From positions 7,174,001 through 7,238,000 of the forward strand of contig NC_134970.1 of NCBI RefSeq assembly GCF_965638725.1: DNA of 64,000 nt, read 5' to 3'. Made by a program: the position numbers and the translations under genes. Positions 1 through 11,245 of this stretch are shown one piece after another; positions within the stretch are counted from its first letter, which is position 1; every line of letters starts with the position of its first letter. Source of the stretch: Aptenodytes patagonicus (taxonomy: Eukaryota; Chordata; Aves; Sphenisciformes; Spheniscidae). A model generated the notes under the pieces. The model searched no databases and was not told the DNA's origin. It was given only the letters and a program-made list of their open reading frames with translations.

Positions 1-2498
1 TTACAGGAACAGGTATTTTTTAGTGTTGGCCAGGAATTCCTTCCAAATTGTCTTGACAGGGATCTTCATGTATTTTGGTTTTGTTTTAATCTTCCTTTGC
101 AACACTGGGTGCAGTTCACTTGGGATCATCTGATCTGGTCTAATCCTTCTCTAGAAGACAGGCCTGTCACCCTGCCTAGGGCAGCTTGCTATGCACTTTT
201 ATGGGGCCTCCTATTGCACAGCCCTGACCTTTGGCTGTTGCAAAATACACTCTCAGCTCTGCAGAGGCTGGAGAGGGACAAGGTTCCTGACATCAAGTAA
301 AGCAGCACCTTCATTAGCCTTTTGGAGAGGTGGAAGGGGAAGAGAAACAGGGATTTTGCTCTTTTTTTTCTCTGTAGACTGTGAAGGGAATGGTGGGTAA
401 GGAAAACTGTTGTATAAAGCCTAGCTAGCAAGAATGAGGAAAACCAGTACTTTCCTGTGCTGTGTGATGAGATTTTTTAGTTGGTTTAGCACTGGCTGCG
501 GTCGCATACTGCCTAAACTAGCTCATCTGGCCATTCAGGTCTGGCTGTCACTGATGGACCACATGTCAATAGTCCACAGCTGCATGAGCAGACAGCACTG
601 CGTCCTTTTCTGCCTGAATGTATTGACGTGAACTAAATGAATCGTGCAAATCAACAGAAGACAACCAGAATGGAACGCTCTGTTTCCCTAGATCGGTTTA
701 AAATCGGAAACCATTGCAGCTCCCTCTGTAGACCTCTCCCTGCCCCCATGTCCAGGGTACAGAAGGGTCACCCTGTAGCAGAAGGTATGTGCACACCAGG
801 TTTCCATTTCCTCAGCAAGTTGAGTACCAACAAGCCCTGCCCGGAAAGGGAGGCAAACACTGCTCTGCCGTCAGGGCCGTGGGGGTAGGGCCCTGCAAGG
901 GAACTGGTTGTGCAAGTGGAGGTGCACCCGGCTACCTGGGACGCACAGGTCTGAGTGGGACGCTGCAAATCTTGTGACAAACCAGTTCATATCTCTGGGC
1001 TTTGATTGCAGTGCAAGATGTTTATCCCATCACGCATACCTGTACATTTTATCTCAAGTGCTGCATGCAGCAAACGACGGAACAATTTGGGGAGAATGTA
1101 CAACAGGTGGAAATGCTTAATCCACTGATCTCAGGCCAAACCTCCATGGGAGGACATGGATTCTCCATGAGGGTTTTAGGAATGTTTGCTGCGTGCCAAG
1201 AAATATCTTTCATTTAAAGCTGAAAACTATCCAACTAGACAGGGCTGAATTAGTTTCTGACCTAAACACTCCCTGTTCCAGATGGGCTGGAAATCCTTAG
1301 ATACGGGAATGATGAGTGCAGAAGTCATAGCTAGAATAGTTCGTACAAGGGAAGGAATCATTCCTCTCCTGAACACTGAACATGTGTAATAGGCATATGT
1401 CTAATTATATGATCATACCCTGTTTATACCTGGTCCTCCCCCTGCAGGGAGTGTCAAAATAAGTGGAAGGATGTGCTTGAGTTGCCAGATTGGAACCCCA
1501 AAGGGCTGGGCTCGCCTTTTGTTTTGCGAGATTTCCTACGTGATAGTCAGCAGAACTGCAGCAGAATGTATGTACGCAGGAGATTAACATTTCACGAGCA
1601 AGTTTAATATCAGCATCCTTGATCATTTGACTTTGTAACCTTAATGTGCTATTAGCGTGGCTTCTTGTAGGTAATCCTTAAATAAGATTCTGTTTTTAAT
1701 GGGCTTAAATACATTCCTTGTTTTTAAATCTTACATTATTTGTTCTTCGAACTGTTTTAATCCTGCTCCTGCAAGCATGGACTTGACTACCTGCCCTGTT
1801 TTTTTGTTCTCTGCAAGTCCACATTGCAGGGGCTGCTTCCATTCCCTGCTTGGTTTAAATGCTACTGCAGCCCTGACTTTCACACAGTACTTCTTCCATG
1901 CCTGCTTCCCTGCTGGTCTGCGGTAACAAACCTCCATCTGACATTCGTCGAAGCTGAAACAGCTTCTCTGTCAAGTCCACTTATTTTTTCTTTACTTTAC
2001 AATTAAAAGGCCTTCTGAATTACTCACCTATTCGCAGTGCCATCTCTCTATTGCGAGTTTTGCGTTGCTGTGCTGGTTGGTACCCCTCTGTCTCAAATTA
2101 TGTCAGACTTTGGTAACTGTATTGCCTGTATTGCTTAAACTTCTTGGCCCAGGTTCTGTTTGTTACCTGGGAGTAAACTGACCCTAGCCTACAAATTTAG
2201 TTGTGTTCTCCACCACTAACTTTTGTTTTAGATGCTGAAAATACACCTTGTCCTGTCCTGCTACAATAATTGGCCTCGTTTTGTGTAGGTAACTAAAATC
2301 ACCCATCAGACCGGATCTCTCTCACTGTGAAGTCAACCGTCTTCCCCTGATCAAGCAGTAGCACCGTCTACCAACTTACTCATATTTCCAGCGCTTGGAC
2401 ATTCCTATCTGTGCCGATTCTTTGCTCTGTGGTCCTTTTGACCAAGAAACCAGTCAGCTGATGGTGCAGCTGGTAAACGTGGCAAACAGTTCACATCC
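1..2498. other. Intergenic sequence, no gene recognised
   Basis: Only short open frames (under about 85 codons) occur here, on both strands, and none resembles a protein family I know. There is no CpG island, tRNA-like fold or recognisable repeat. The stretch lies downstream of RABIF. In human, KDM5B is next on that side, but no KDM5B exon is visible here. Confidence 0.5.
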
Positions 2499-3072
2499 TG
2501 TGCTGCTTTTGGCTGGGATAGAGGACTTTTCTCCATAGTAGCTTGTATGGGGCTGTGTTTTGGATTTGTGCTGAAAAGAGTGTTGATAACACAGGGGTGT
2601 TTTAGTTACTGCTGAGCAGTGCTGACACAGCGTCAAGGCCTTTGCTGCTCATCATGCTGCCCTGCCAGCGGGTGGGTTGGGGGTGCACAAGAAGTTGGGA
2701 GGGTACACAGCTGGGACAGCTGACCCCAACTGACGGATATTCGTATGGAATATGATGTTGTGCTCAGCAATAGAACTGGGGGGTGGAGGATGGCGGGGGC
2801 TGCCGTTGCTCGGGGGCTGGCTGGGCATCAGTTCATTGGTGGTGAGCAATTGCTTTCTTTTGTATCACTTGTTTTTCTTGGTTTTTATCTTCCTCTCACT
2901 TTGATTCCCCCCCCCCACTTTAAAAAAAAAAAAATTAATTATTAAACTGTCTTTATCTCAACCCACAAGCTTTTCTCACTTTTACCCTTCCAATTCTGTC
3001 CCCATCCCACTGGGGGGGAGTGAGCGAGTGGCTGTGTGGTTCTCAGTTGCTGGCTGGCATTAAACCAGGACA
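2499..3072 (+). mobile_element. Solo LTR of an avian endogenous retrovirus
   Basis: The element begins with TG at 2499 and ends with CA at 3072. The same 5 bases (CATCC) flank it at 2494-2498 and 3073-3077, a perfect target-site duplication. The internal order matches a common avian LTR as I remember it: a TTTTGGCTGGGATAGA start, GGATTTGTGCTGAAAA, an ATTAAA polyadenylation signal at 2941-2946 followed by CTGTCTTTATCTCAACCCA, a G-run with GAGTGAGCGAG, and a GGCATTAAACCAGGACA end. No internal viral gene lies next to it, so it is a solo LTR left by recombination. A C-run and an A-run (about 2906-2934) sit in the middle, where part of the usual U3 seems to be missing. A 5-bp duplication is known for several ERV classes, so the class stays open. 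Confidence 0.88.
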
Positions 3073-5482
3073 CATCCATAGTCCAGAGACGCGACTGGCA
3101 GGGCTGTATCCATCTGTGATGGTCAGGCAGCGTGGGTTGGGTGAAGTGTCACAGATCTGAGTCTGTTCTTGCTATCTTAAGTGCATACAGGGTGGTTTTA
3201 AAGAGAATCCAATGGATTGTTGACCAATAAAGCAGGTAGGAACATAAACTCCTCTGTGGACTGTCTCAGATTTGAGATCCCCAGTGAACTCGTGATGACA
3301 CTGACCGATTGCAGAGGAGCATCGGAACAGAGCTGAGCATTCATTTCCCCATTAGCCTTGAAGAGCTAAATGCACTGTACGTACTGCCTCGGCCAAAGAG
3401 CTCCAGGTGGTTCAGTAACCTGCAGAGGGGTGCGTATACAAGGCAGAACGGCTTTGCAGGTGCACAGCAGGACCCCCACTGCAACCAGTGCACCCAGTTC
3501 CGCACTGCACTGGCCTTACGGTGTAGCTGCACATGGCAACAACCTCTCTTCACTGACATCTGTCTCAACACCAGTTAAACATCAGTTTAGCTGGATCAGT
3601 AAATAAAATCTATAAATCTGGCCTGGAAGGCAGGGGAAGCCGATAAGTAGAGCAAGAGGGTCCCAGTAGACAGAAGCTGCACTTCATGCTGTGCTGCCCT
3701 GAGTACGCGCAGCACCGGGCACTGGGGCTTCACCTCTCAAAATCAGGAACTGGGTCTCAGGTACAGGCCAGCTGCACACAGACATTGCCTTTCGATGCTA
3801 GCATACTGGTTTCCAGCAGAAATCCCCAAATCCCAGCAGGGCCCTGGTGGGAAGAGATGGAACCAGGTCCCCATGAGTGGTGCTGGCATCATGGGGGCCT
3901 GGTGGAGCATCGGCAGCAGAGCCGATGGGGGGGCGGCGGGGGCCTGTGGCTGCAGCAGGGATTGAGCTGCTGAGGGCACTGAGCCTCCAAATTGCTGCTG
4001 ACACCCGCAGCTACATCTCTCACTCCTGGTTATTCCTTCTCAAGGGAGGTTCCTCCCACCAGAGTCTAAAGCTGCACCTTTCTCCAAGCATCTTTTCTCC
4101 TCAGGAGTTGGGTCCTATGTTTGCTGAGTCCCGGCACTTCTCTCCTCCTACCCTTTTTGGTGCTAGCCCCTTGGACCTGCCACAGTTTGAGAGAGAATTG
4201 AGTCCTTCTGCCTGTTTTAGAGAACAGGAGTCACAGACTGCTCCCTCCCCAGGAAAGCAAAAGGCAGCAAGTTCTTGGAGCAACATCCTCATGCTCCATT
4301 GCCAGAGATTCCAAATTAACCAGGGATTCTGCAGTGAGCTGCGGTCTGGATGTTTGCCATGGAAAGAGCACGCTGTTAATAGTCTTCCAGGCAGTGTGCA
4401 GAGCCAGCTGCTCGAGAGGTGAAGGATACCTGTGCTGACATGGCTTTGCTTATTTTCCCTTGTTCTCAGGGCATCTCTTCCAGCTGGGTTTGAACAATGG
4501 CAGAGAGTGACTCCTGGCAGCACTCAGACAAGAGCACTCTGCCTCTGCACGCACAGCGATTAAGGCTAGCAACTGTCTCCCTTCCTCCAGGGGAATTCAG
4601 AGACTCCTGGAAGATAAGGAACATGAAGGGGGGAGCAGAAGCACAGCTGAATACACACACGCACTCCCTGCTGCTTCCCCAGCCAGGAGAAGCGTGGATA
4701 AACACATCCATGCAGGGAACTCTCCTAGCGCAGCTTCTCGCCCCAGGGACACGTGGCTCCTATCGATGCCACAAATTGCCCTGAAAGACTTTTCAAGGAC
4801 AAACTTTGCCTGCAGTTAGTTCTGACCTGTCCTGCCAGACTAACACCCGCCAGGAAGGCAGGCTGCTGGAAAAACCACAGCTCTGGCTCTTACTGCTTTG
4901 GCCTCCTCTGGCGGCAGAACGGCAGCTGCTTTGGTCAGAACATGCCCCACTTTCAGGCCCAACTGCATTTATGAGCTTACAGCCTGCCTTGGGCTGTTCC
5001 CCTCCGCCCCCGGCCTACACGGCTGATGTAGTTGTGCCAAGGAGGGAAGGGTAACTGTGTATTTCTCCACGCAGAAGCTGTATCTGAACAGTTCATATTT
5101 TAACCAAAGACAGAACTAAAGCCCCTAGGAAGTGACCATGTGATGATCAAGGGATATATCCTCTGCCACAAGCTGTTTCCACCCGTGTAGCTCCCTCAGA
5201 TTCAGACACGCAGTACTTTAAAAGCTGAACTGCAGCAACCCCTAGATTGGACTGTGCCATTCTGGATTAAGTTTTAGGAAAGACGCAAGAAACAATTTTT
5301 CCAGAGCCTGCTTCCCCCTCTCAGGAGATGGAAGCGTTATCTCAGCGACCCAGGAACCTGCTCGCTCTTCCTCAGTGATTGCATTTAGGGAGCAAAGCGC
5401 TTGATTTTTATTCTGTGCATGGTCAGATAATTTGCAGACACCAGTGTGCTTCCTCTGAAGCACACTCCTGCAAAGATAGCCA
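3073..5482. other. Intergenic sequence between two LTR pieces, no gene recognised
   Basis: A plus-strand open frame of 181 codons (3877-4422) and an antisense one of 140 codons (4101-4523) overlap here. Neither shows a domain, and the composition looks non-coding. No RNA gene or further repeat family is recognised. Confidence 0.45.
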
Positions 5483-5586
5483 AACATCCCTGTGTTATCA
5501 ACACTGTTTTCAGCACAAATCCAAAACAGAGCCCCATATTAGCTACTATGAAGAAAATTAACTCTATCCCAGCCAAAACCAGGACA
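5483..5586 (-). mobile_element. Truncated LTR fragment, same family as the LTR at 2.5 kb, opposite orientation
   Basis: Read on the minus strand from 5586, the sequence is TGTCCTGGTTTTGGCTGGG and then follows the first 100 or so bases of the LTR at 2499: the start, CATAGTAGCTA, GGATTTGTGCTGAAAA and GTTGATAACACAGGGATG. Similarity stops near 5483. Only the 5' end of the LTR remains, so no target-site duplication can be checked. Confidence 0.75.
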
Positions 5587-8500
5587 GCTTTGCTCACTCA
5601 TCCAGGGGGTGCAGCCCCATGGTTCAGTAACTCTCATCTGGATTGCTAGGCTACCATCTCCCTCTTCTCTGCCCACACCGAGACAAAAAGGTCCAGCTGC
5701 ACTTGTAAGAAAGCTGCACTTTAAGAACCTGGCTGACTCGCAACTCAGCACAAAAGTATTTATGCTGAAATGCATAACAGAAATTATTGGTTAAAAGGAG
5801 CATAAAGCTGGCTTTTATCAAAGCCCTCATTTTCTCTTTGCACTTTTAAGGCAAGTTTCACTCATCTGCTGTGGTTTCTTTCCATGTCCCCCAGCAGCTG
5901 CAAAAGACTTGGTGGTTTTAGGCAAAATACTTGGTGGTTTGGTGTTCCTTTGATTCTAGGGTTTGGCCTTTATTAACCTGGCTTTGCGGGAGGCAGGGAA
6001 GCATTTCCCTGCACTATTTGTTGAAGGACCCCGAAGCTATTTCCTCTCTATTGTTTCCTTTCCACCTACTTTTCTTGTTCCTGCCAGGGAGTGTAATGTC
6101 AGGCACATAAAATGACCTTCAGAGAATTTTCATAATACATTTCAGATAGCCCTGTTCTCCCAAACACCCATGCATTGCAGAAACTGCCCGTGCTGATACG
6201 GCAGTATCTGTTCACACAGTGTAATAGTTCTGCTCTGCAGCGCTGGTGGTTTAGGGCAATAAGCAAGGCAAGGTATGTAGGAGATGTAATGCCAAAAATA
6301 CCTCTCCTAGCAAAACTGGCCTTGTTTTTATCAATCCACAGCTCTTTTCTGAACTCTGCTGAGCTCCTCGTCTCCATACACGGTGGCGGAAGGTTCCGCA
6401 GACACACTGAGCTGCAGGTATTGCAAAGATCCTACCTTAAGCCCTCCTGGCTGCCTACGTGACGACTAGCTGAATGGCAGAGCTCTGGAACACAGCAGGG
6501 AGGCAAACAGCAAAGTCCTCCAAGCTATTACTTCAAAGTCCATATTGTCATAACTGCTCTGCCAAAGATTTCTTCTGTTAAGAGATGAGCAATCATGGAG
6601 AGACCTTGGGTGTTGTCAGGTCCAGAAACCAAGACCTTTTTGCTGACTTGCAGAGCTGGGGAAAGAGGGAGCCTTGAATTTCAGCCCCTGCTCCAAGCAT
6701 CACTTACCTATTTCAGTGAAATGCACTTAATTTAGGGAAGGAGGAGTGTGAACGTGACCCCTTGGCAAGGGATGACTTGTGGCAGTTACCCAAGACAGCT
6801 CAGCTGATCTCACAGCCTCCTGCTGCCAAAAATGGGAAGACCCGCACCTTGCCGTTGCCTCCCGATTATCTCATGCAGGCTGCAGAGCTCAAACTCCCAT
6901 GCTTCAACCCAGCAGCCCAAGAAAAGAAGCGGCAGCTTTACACTCAGTTATCAAATTGAACAGTCTCAGCAAAGGGTTCAGCAGCTGGCTCGAGGGAGAG
7001 GTTTGGGTGGAAAAGGGGCAGAGAGGTGAAGTTACACAGGGTGTGCCTAAGGTCAGCCTAAGCCTAGACCATGATTTTGGGGCTGTGAACCAGTCTCAAT
7101 ACCTGAGTCAGAGCAGAGCAAGATTTGGTTTTACCCATCCTAAATACATTTATATTTATGGTATATAAACACCTAACCAATACAAAAAGGCATGCCTTAA
7201 ATTCAGATTGGGAAGCAATTAGGCGAAATTGTTCTTATTTGCCCCCACCCAAAAGCAGCACCGAGGTGAGGCCCCAAGTGCCGGAGTTTTTGTGTCCTGC
7301 TGTGCACAGTCCTCACCCACCTCGCTGGTGGGATCAGCGGGCGCAAGGGAGCAGGTTTGTTAGTATTCCCTCTCTTGGCAGTGCTACAGCTTAACACAGA
7401 ATGGGTCTTATGAGTAAAGTCTATGCAGCTATTTATGTAGAAGAATCCATTTTCTAATTTAAAAGCGACCTGCATGTGGAAATAAGGGTTTCTGCTCTGT
7501 CTTGCTGTTGATGATAAAGAAAGATAGGCTGCAAGATGTGTGTTAACAGGCCTTGTGTAAGTGCTTCCCGTACCTGAAGGTTGGCTCTTGTCTATCCTTC
7601 TTTTCCTAGAAATTCCTGCAAGCAACCGGTAAAGTTTTTCAACATGCTAGATAAAAAGCAGTGAAAAGATTATGTTTATTTGTGAGACTATCCAAATTTT
7701 TATTAGCTCTCATTAACACAAAAACTGTTCAGCGCTTCATTAGATGCTCCCAAATCTGATGTCGCTGTCTGTTGTGTAAACGCAGCAGACCTCCCCCCTG
7801 AGGCGAGGTTTGCTGACTGCAGACATTCTTCCTCTAAGTTTCAGTTAACATCACAGTGGAACTGCCCGGGCTCAAATTCCACAAAGTGATGCTGCCTTTT
7901 CCCTCTTCGCCACTTTTTTCCCCCCCTCATAATTCTCACTTCACCTCTCAGGATATGAATTAGCCCAGGTGACGGGCTCCTGAGCATCAGCAAACTGCAG
8001 AGCTCTACTGCATGGCTGCACCTTCACCGGCACCACGTCCCGTCCCTGCCTGTGCTACTTGGACTTCAAGGGTGTCTCTCATGGCTTCTCCAAGCTGCAG
8101 GAAGCCAAGATCTTACCTGAGCTTGAAAGATCGCAAGATCTCATGGTACAAAAGTTTCCTTCCGTGAATTCCTAACGGACTTAGCATTTCCACAATCTGT
8201 GTGATCTTACTTCATATTTAAGAGTCAGCGGGAACCAAACCCGGATCCCGTGGAGGATGTATCCATTCAGCACATCTCTCCTCTCACACTGAAGGGCAGG
8301 AGGAGCTTTCATCACTCACCACCACTGAGCAATGCTGCACTGAAGTGGATTCAAATCACTGCAGTGCCGATGTGAAGAAGGCCTTTGACCCGAGGTCTCC
8401 CATCTCCCCAGGAAGCGTTCTACTGACTGGGAAAAGCTGCTGCCACCACCTCAGCCCCGTCCCAGTGCCACCCACCGACTACTCCCCAATATCAGGAATC

Positions 8501-9489
8501 CAGATGTACAATTTTTTTTGAGAAGTGTCATTTACTCGGCGTTAATCAAGCTGATATCCGCAAGGCTGTTCTGCACAGTGGTGTGTCTTCAAAATGAAAC
8601 TACTGCGCAGCACATTTTATATTTTAGTAACACGGACTATAATCCAGGTATTACAGATCAAAACACATTCCCTAATAGACAACAATCTCAGTGAAAGCGT
8701 GAAATTAAAGTGACGTGATCCCACTACTTCATTGTGCCTGTGCAGAACCCAAATGAAGCTCTCCTGCCCTTCTAGGTACACTTCCCTGATGAATCTGTTC
8801 AGTTACTGGGCTTGGGGCTAAAGACAAGAAGGGCAGGAGGAAAGCACAGTTTTCATGTCAAACGTGCATTTGAGACATTTAGCAAGGACATAGCACAAGA
8901 CTCGCCTCCCACCCAAGCGAGAGCCTTAATCACCAGACTACGGAGTTACGCCTCTCTCCCTCCCATTAATAAATCCTGACTGCCCACAGCACAGGTTTCT
9001 GACAGAGCAGCCCCAGAACAGCCAACATCTTGGCTGTTCTACTTCTACATTAAGGCAGAGTCTCCAAATCTTAAAAGTGCAGGTGCTCAAGCACTGGAAG
9101 AAGACAGGACTTGTTTCTCCCTGACCCACTGTCAGGATGCCTTTCTGGAAAATCTACCCGAGGCTGTGCCTGCCTTACAGACTCCTGCCAGCAAAACTGT
9201 TTTAGTAGAGGAGCGAGGAAAAGGTCTCTCCCACAGCCTCGTGGCAGCAACATTGCTACTCTAAGTACATCCGATGTACATCATCCCAGCGCAATGACAG
9301 TTGTGCCTTTACAGCTGCATCGGTACCAAAGGGGTTTATTAGCATAGCATACTGATACACCTCCTGCAGTAAGGCGTGCCCTCTGTGACCCAAGACAATC
9401 ACTGTAAAGCTGCTGTATTATTCATACGGGGGTTTGCAAACAGGGAATGCAAACCGGACCACAATTACCAAAAGATAAATACAGTGAGA
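5587..9489. other. Intergenic sequence, no gene recognised
   Basis: Short unassigned open frames occur on both strands; the longest is 140 codons on the minus strand at 7203-7625. I see no conserved domain, CpG island or clear repeat family. Base composition is moderate and unremarkable. Confidence 0.45.
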
Positions 9490-9720
9490 ACCATGGCTGC
9501 TGCAGCCTCCTTCAATTTTCAATCAGCTTTGTGCCTGTCTTTTAAAAGGCAGAGACCAAAACTGGACACAATATCCCAGCACTGCTCCTACCAGCCGCTT
9601 TTACAGAAGAGAAATTCCTTCCCGACTTCTCCGTTTAATACACACACGGCTGTTTTGACATTCTTCAGCACCGAGACATGCAGTCACTGGACACTGCTTG
9701 TCCAATGATTCAAATCTTTT
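9490..9720 (-). mobile_element. Old CR1/L3-type LINE fragment, antisense to the window
   Basis: The plus strand carries ACCAAAACTGGACACAATA, then CAGCACTGCTCCTACCAG and TTCCTTCCCGACTTCTC. This order matches the reverse complement of the 3' part of CR1-family LINEs as I know them (the segment usually reading CCAGAACTGGACACAGTACTCC). It is strongly diverged, so boundaries are approximate and the subfamily is unknown. Confidence 0.45.
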
Positions 9721-9832
9721 TCAGGTTGGAATCTCTTCATTCTTGTTGCCTGGAAATACTATGATCTTGCACATTTTCTTTATCTGCCATTCTATCAGCC
9801 TATGCTGTCTGCAAACTCTGCCTGTATCTTAT

Positions 9833-9838
9833 TTTATT
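9833..9838 (-). terminator. RABIF: Candidate RABIF polyadenylation signal AATAAA
   Basis: This is the first canonical AATAAA (TTTATT on the plus strand) downstream of the RABIF stop codon. It would give a 3' UTR of about 0.87 kb. The assignment is positional only; a farther signal at 9333-9338 could also be used. Confidence 0.4.
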
Positions 9839-9839
9839 T

Positions 9840-10684
9840 CCAAGTACTCGGTTAATAAAACTGCACACAATGTTAGTTAAAATGCCTTACACACACTTGA
9901 GGTGCCATATATTCTTACAGGTTACAGCTGTCAAGTAGGATGAGGTTTTAGAGAACCTAAATGTTAGGGTTTGGGGCAGGGAACATTTCTTCTGAAAATC
10001 AACAGAAGATACAGCCTTAAACCCTATAACTGCTTTGGCTGTAGTTCAGACAATTTAAGCCACCATGATGATCCAATGCAGCAGTCCTGTCCTCCCCTTG
10101 CCCCAGCGCCCACATTTACATGGCTGTTGTCACGAACCGATCAGCCTGAAAGACATCTTAGCACGTTTGAGAAACAGCAGCCACACAAGGAAGGAGGGAC
10201 AGAGAGCAGCCAGGAAGGCCTGAGGCGGCTTCTAGCAACGGTGGCAGACCAAGCTATTTGGCAAAATTGTCACGGTGAGCTGTCCCTGCAGGTCACAGGG
10301 GACCCTCCCACCGACGACGTCCTTCCCATGTGGGCTCAGGTGAGGAGCTGGCTGTGCCGGCGTCGCGCTTCTTGGTGGTGCTGGTCAGTCCGTGGATCTG
10401 GGCTGTGGGGTGACCCACAGCCGGGCTGTAGGTCAGCCAAGCCGTGGGGTAGCCAGGCTGTGGTCAGTCAGGTGTGGGGCGGCCAGGCCGTGGGCTGCCA
10501 TCAGCAAGGCTGCGGGGTGGCCAAGCCGTGGTCAGTCCGCTGGGCCTCGGCTCAGTCTGTCGCTGTCGGGCAGCAGGGCAGCCAGGCTGCAGGGCAGGCG
10601 GGGTTTCCGGTGGCCGAGCCCAGCTCCCCAGGCGCGTGCCCGGGACCATCGCCCCCGTCCCCAGCCCAGGCGGCAGCGCCGGTG
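9840..10684 (-). other. RABIF: Probable RABIF 3' UTR
   Basis: This stretch lies between the RABIF stop codon and the first downstream AATAAA. It becomes GC-rich and repetitive close to the stop codon (minisatellite at about 10395-10600). A 450-codon plus-strand open frame crosses it, but that frame runs antisense through both RABIF exons and the CpG island and has low-complexity Pro/Arg/Ala composition. I treat it as a GC-driven shadow. Confidence 0.45.
10395..10600. repeat. GC-rich degenerate minisatellite just downstream of RABIF
   Basis: Imperfect tandem copies of a core close to GTGGGGTGGCCAGGCCGTGG start near 10443, 10472 and 10511, with more diverged copies on both sides. Spacing is about 29 to 40 bases. 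It lies within 300 bases of the RABIF stop codon, so it would be transcribed in the 3' UTR. Confidence 0.6.
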
Positions 10685-10927
10685 TCACTCGTGGGCCACG
10701 CGCTCCAGCGCCACGTAGAAGCTGTCCTTGTCGTCGAGGCAGTGCCAGCCGATGGGCCCCGCCTCGCAGTCGGCGCACACCAGGAACTTGACGTTGCCCA
10801 CGTCGCGGGTGAAGCCCACGTTCTCGAAGGAGAACATGTCATGCACCAGCCAGTGCTCCCGCACCAGGTCCCCGCCGCCGCCGCCCGCCGCCGCCGCCGC
10901 CTTCTTCCTCATGGCGGGCAGGAGGAG
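10685..10927 (-). CDS. RABIF: RABIF coding exon 2 (residues 56-135)
   Basis: The acceptor is cccgcag before CTCCTCCTG at 10927 and the stop TGA is at 10685-10687. It encodes LLLPAMRKK, a five-Ala/five-Gly run written by a CCG/GCC repeat near 10871-10902, the EHWLVHDMFSFENVGF Rab-contact region, the second CxxC and the C-terminus. Confidence 0.95.
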   Translation of the reverse strand, partial: LLLPAMRKKAAAAAGGGGGDLVREHWLVHDMFSFENVGFTRDVGNVKFLVCADCEAGPIGWHCLDDKDSFYVALERVAHE

Positions 10928-11245
10928 CTGCGGGAAACACAGCGTCACCGCCCCGCCCGCAGGGGGCGCCCGCGCCGCGCCGCGCCGCGCCCCGCCCCGC
11001 CCCGCCCCGCCCACAGTGGGCGCCTCTCCCTCCCGCCTTCCCGCCGCCTCCCTCGGCTCCCTCCCCCCGCATCCCGGTACCTCACGGCGGGCGAAGGTGG
11101 CGGCGCCGGGCAGCAGCACGCGGGACCCGCAGCGCTGGCACAGCACCGCCTTCAGGTTCCGGCCCTGCGCGCACACCAGCTCGGCCGAGCCCGGCGCGGC
11201 GGCGGGAGGAGGAGGAGAAGGAGGAGGCGCCGCCGCCGGCTCCAT
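10685..11245 (-). CDS. RABIF: RABIF (MSS4), Rab-interacting factor, complete two-exon gene
   Basis: RABIF/MSS4 binds nucleotide-free exocytic Rab GTPases (RAB8, RAB10, RAB13 and relatives) in the cytosol. It is known as a weak exchange factor and as a Rab-stabilising chaperone. Coding exon 1 is 11081-11245 and coding exon 2 is 10685-10927, joined in phase 0 across a GT-AG intron, for 135 residues. The human protein has about 123. Two zinc-binding CxxC pairs are visible: C36/C39 (LCQRCGSRV) and C106/C109 (VCADCEAGPIGWHC). The block ENVGFTRDVGNVKFLVCADC and the C-terminal YVALERVAHE are near-identical to the mammalian protein. The extra length is a Pro/Ala tract at residues 4-18 and an Ala/Gly tract at about 65-74. 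I chose the start MEPA because it matches the mammalian N-terminus. An in-frame ATG seven codons upstream (11264-11266) also has a strong context. Confidence 0.95.
   Translation of the reverse strand: MEPAAAPPPSPPPPAAAPGSAELVCAQGRNLKAVLCQRCGSRVLLPGAATFARREVPGCGGREPREAAGRREGEAPTVGGAGRGGARRGAARAPPAGGAVTLCFPQLLLPAMRKKAAAAAGGGGGDLVREHWLVHDMFSFENVGFTRDVGNVKFLVCADCEAGPIGWHCLDDKDSFYVALERVAHE
10928..11080 (-). other. RABIF: RABIF intron, 153 bp, with tandem GC pentamers
   Basis: The intron starts with GTACCGGG after RRE and ends CCCGCAG. It is extremely GC-rich, with CGCGC repeats followed by CCCCG repeats around 10970-11011. The plus strand also has a CTCF-like AGGGGGCGCC at 10961-10970. In human this intron is, to my knowledge, several kilobases long, so it is strongly compacted here. 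Confidence 0.85.
10954..10970 (+). promoter_or_regulatory. CTCF-like motif in the RABIF intron/CpG island
   Basis: CGCCCGCAGGGGGCGCC matches the GC-rich core of the CTCF consensus (CCASYAGGGGGCGC). It has the same orientation as the motif near the KLHL12 promoter at 38.88 kb. This is a motif match only; occupancy is unknown. Confidence 0.45.
11081..11245 (-). CDS. RABIF: RABIF coding exon 1 (residues 1-55)
   Basis: The ATG is at 11243-11245 (context gag ATG G). The donor GTACCG follows the codons for ARRE at 11081. It encodes the Pro/Ala-rich N-terminus, then SAELVCAQGRN and the first zinc CxxC. The MSS4 body is conserved from SAELVC onward. Confidence 0.93.

Noticed and set aside
8225-8250. 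tRNA-like GGGAACCAAACCCGG string
   Set aside because: No matching acceptor stem, anticodon loop or A-box can be built around it.
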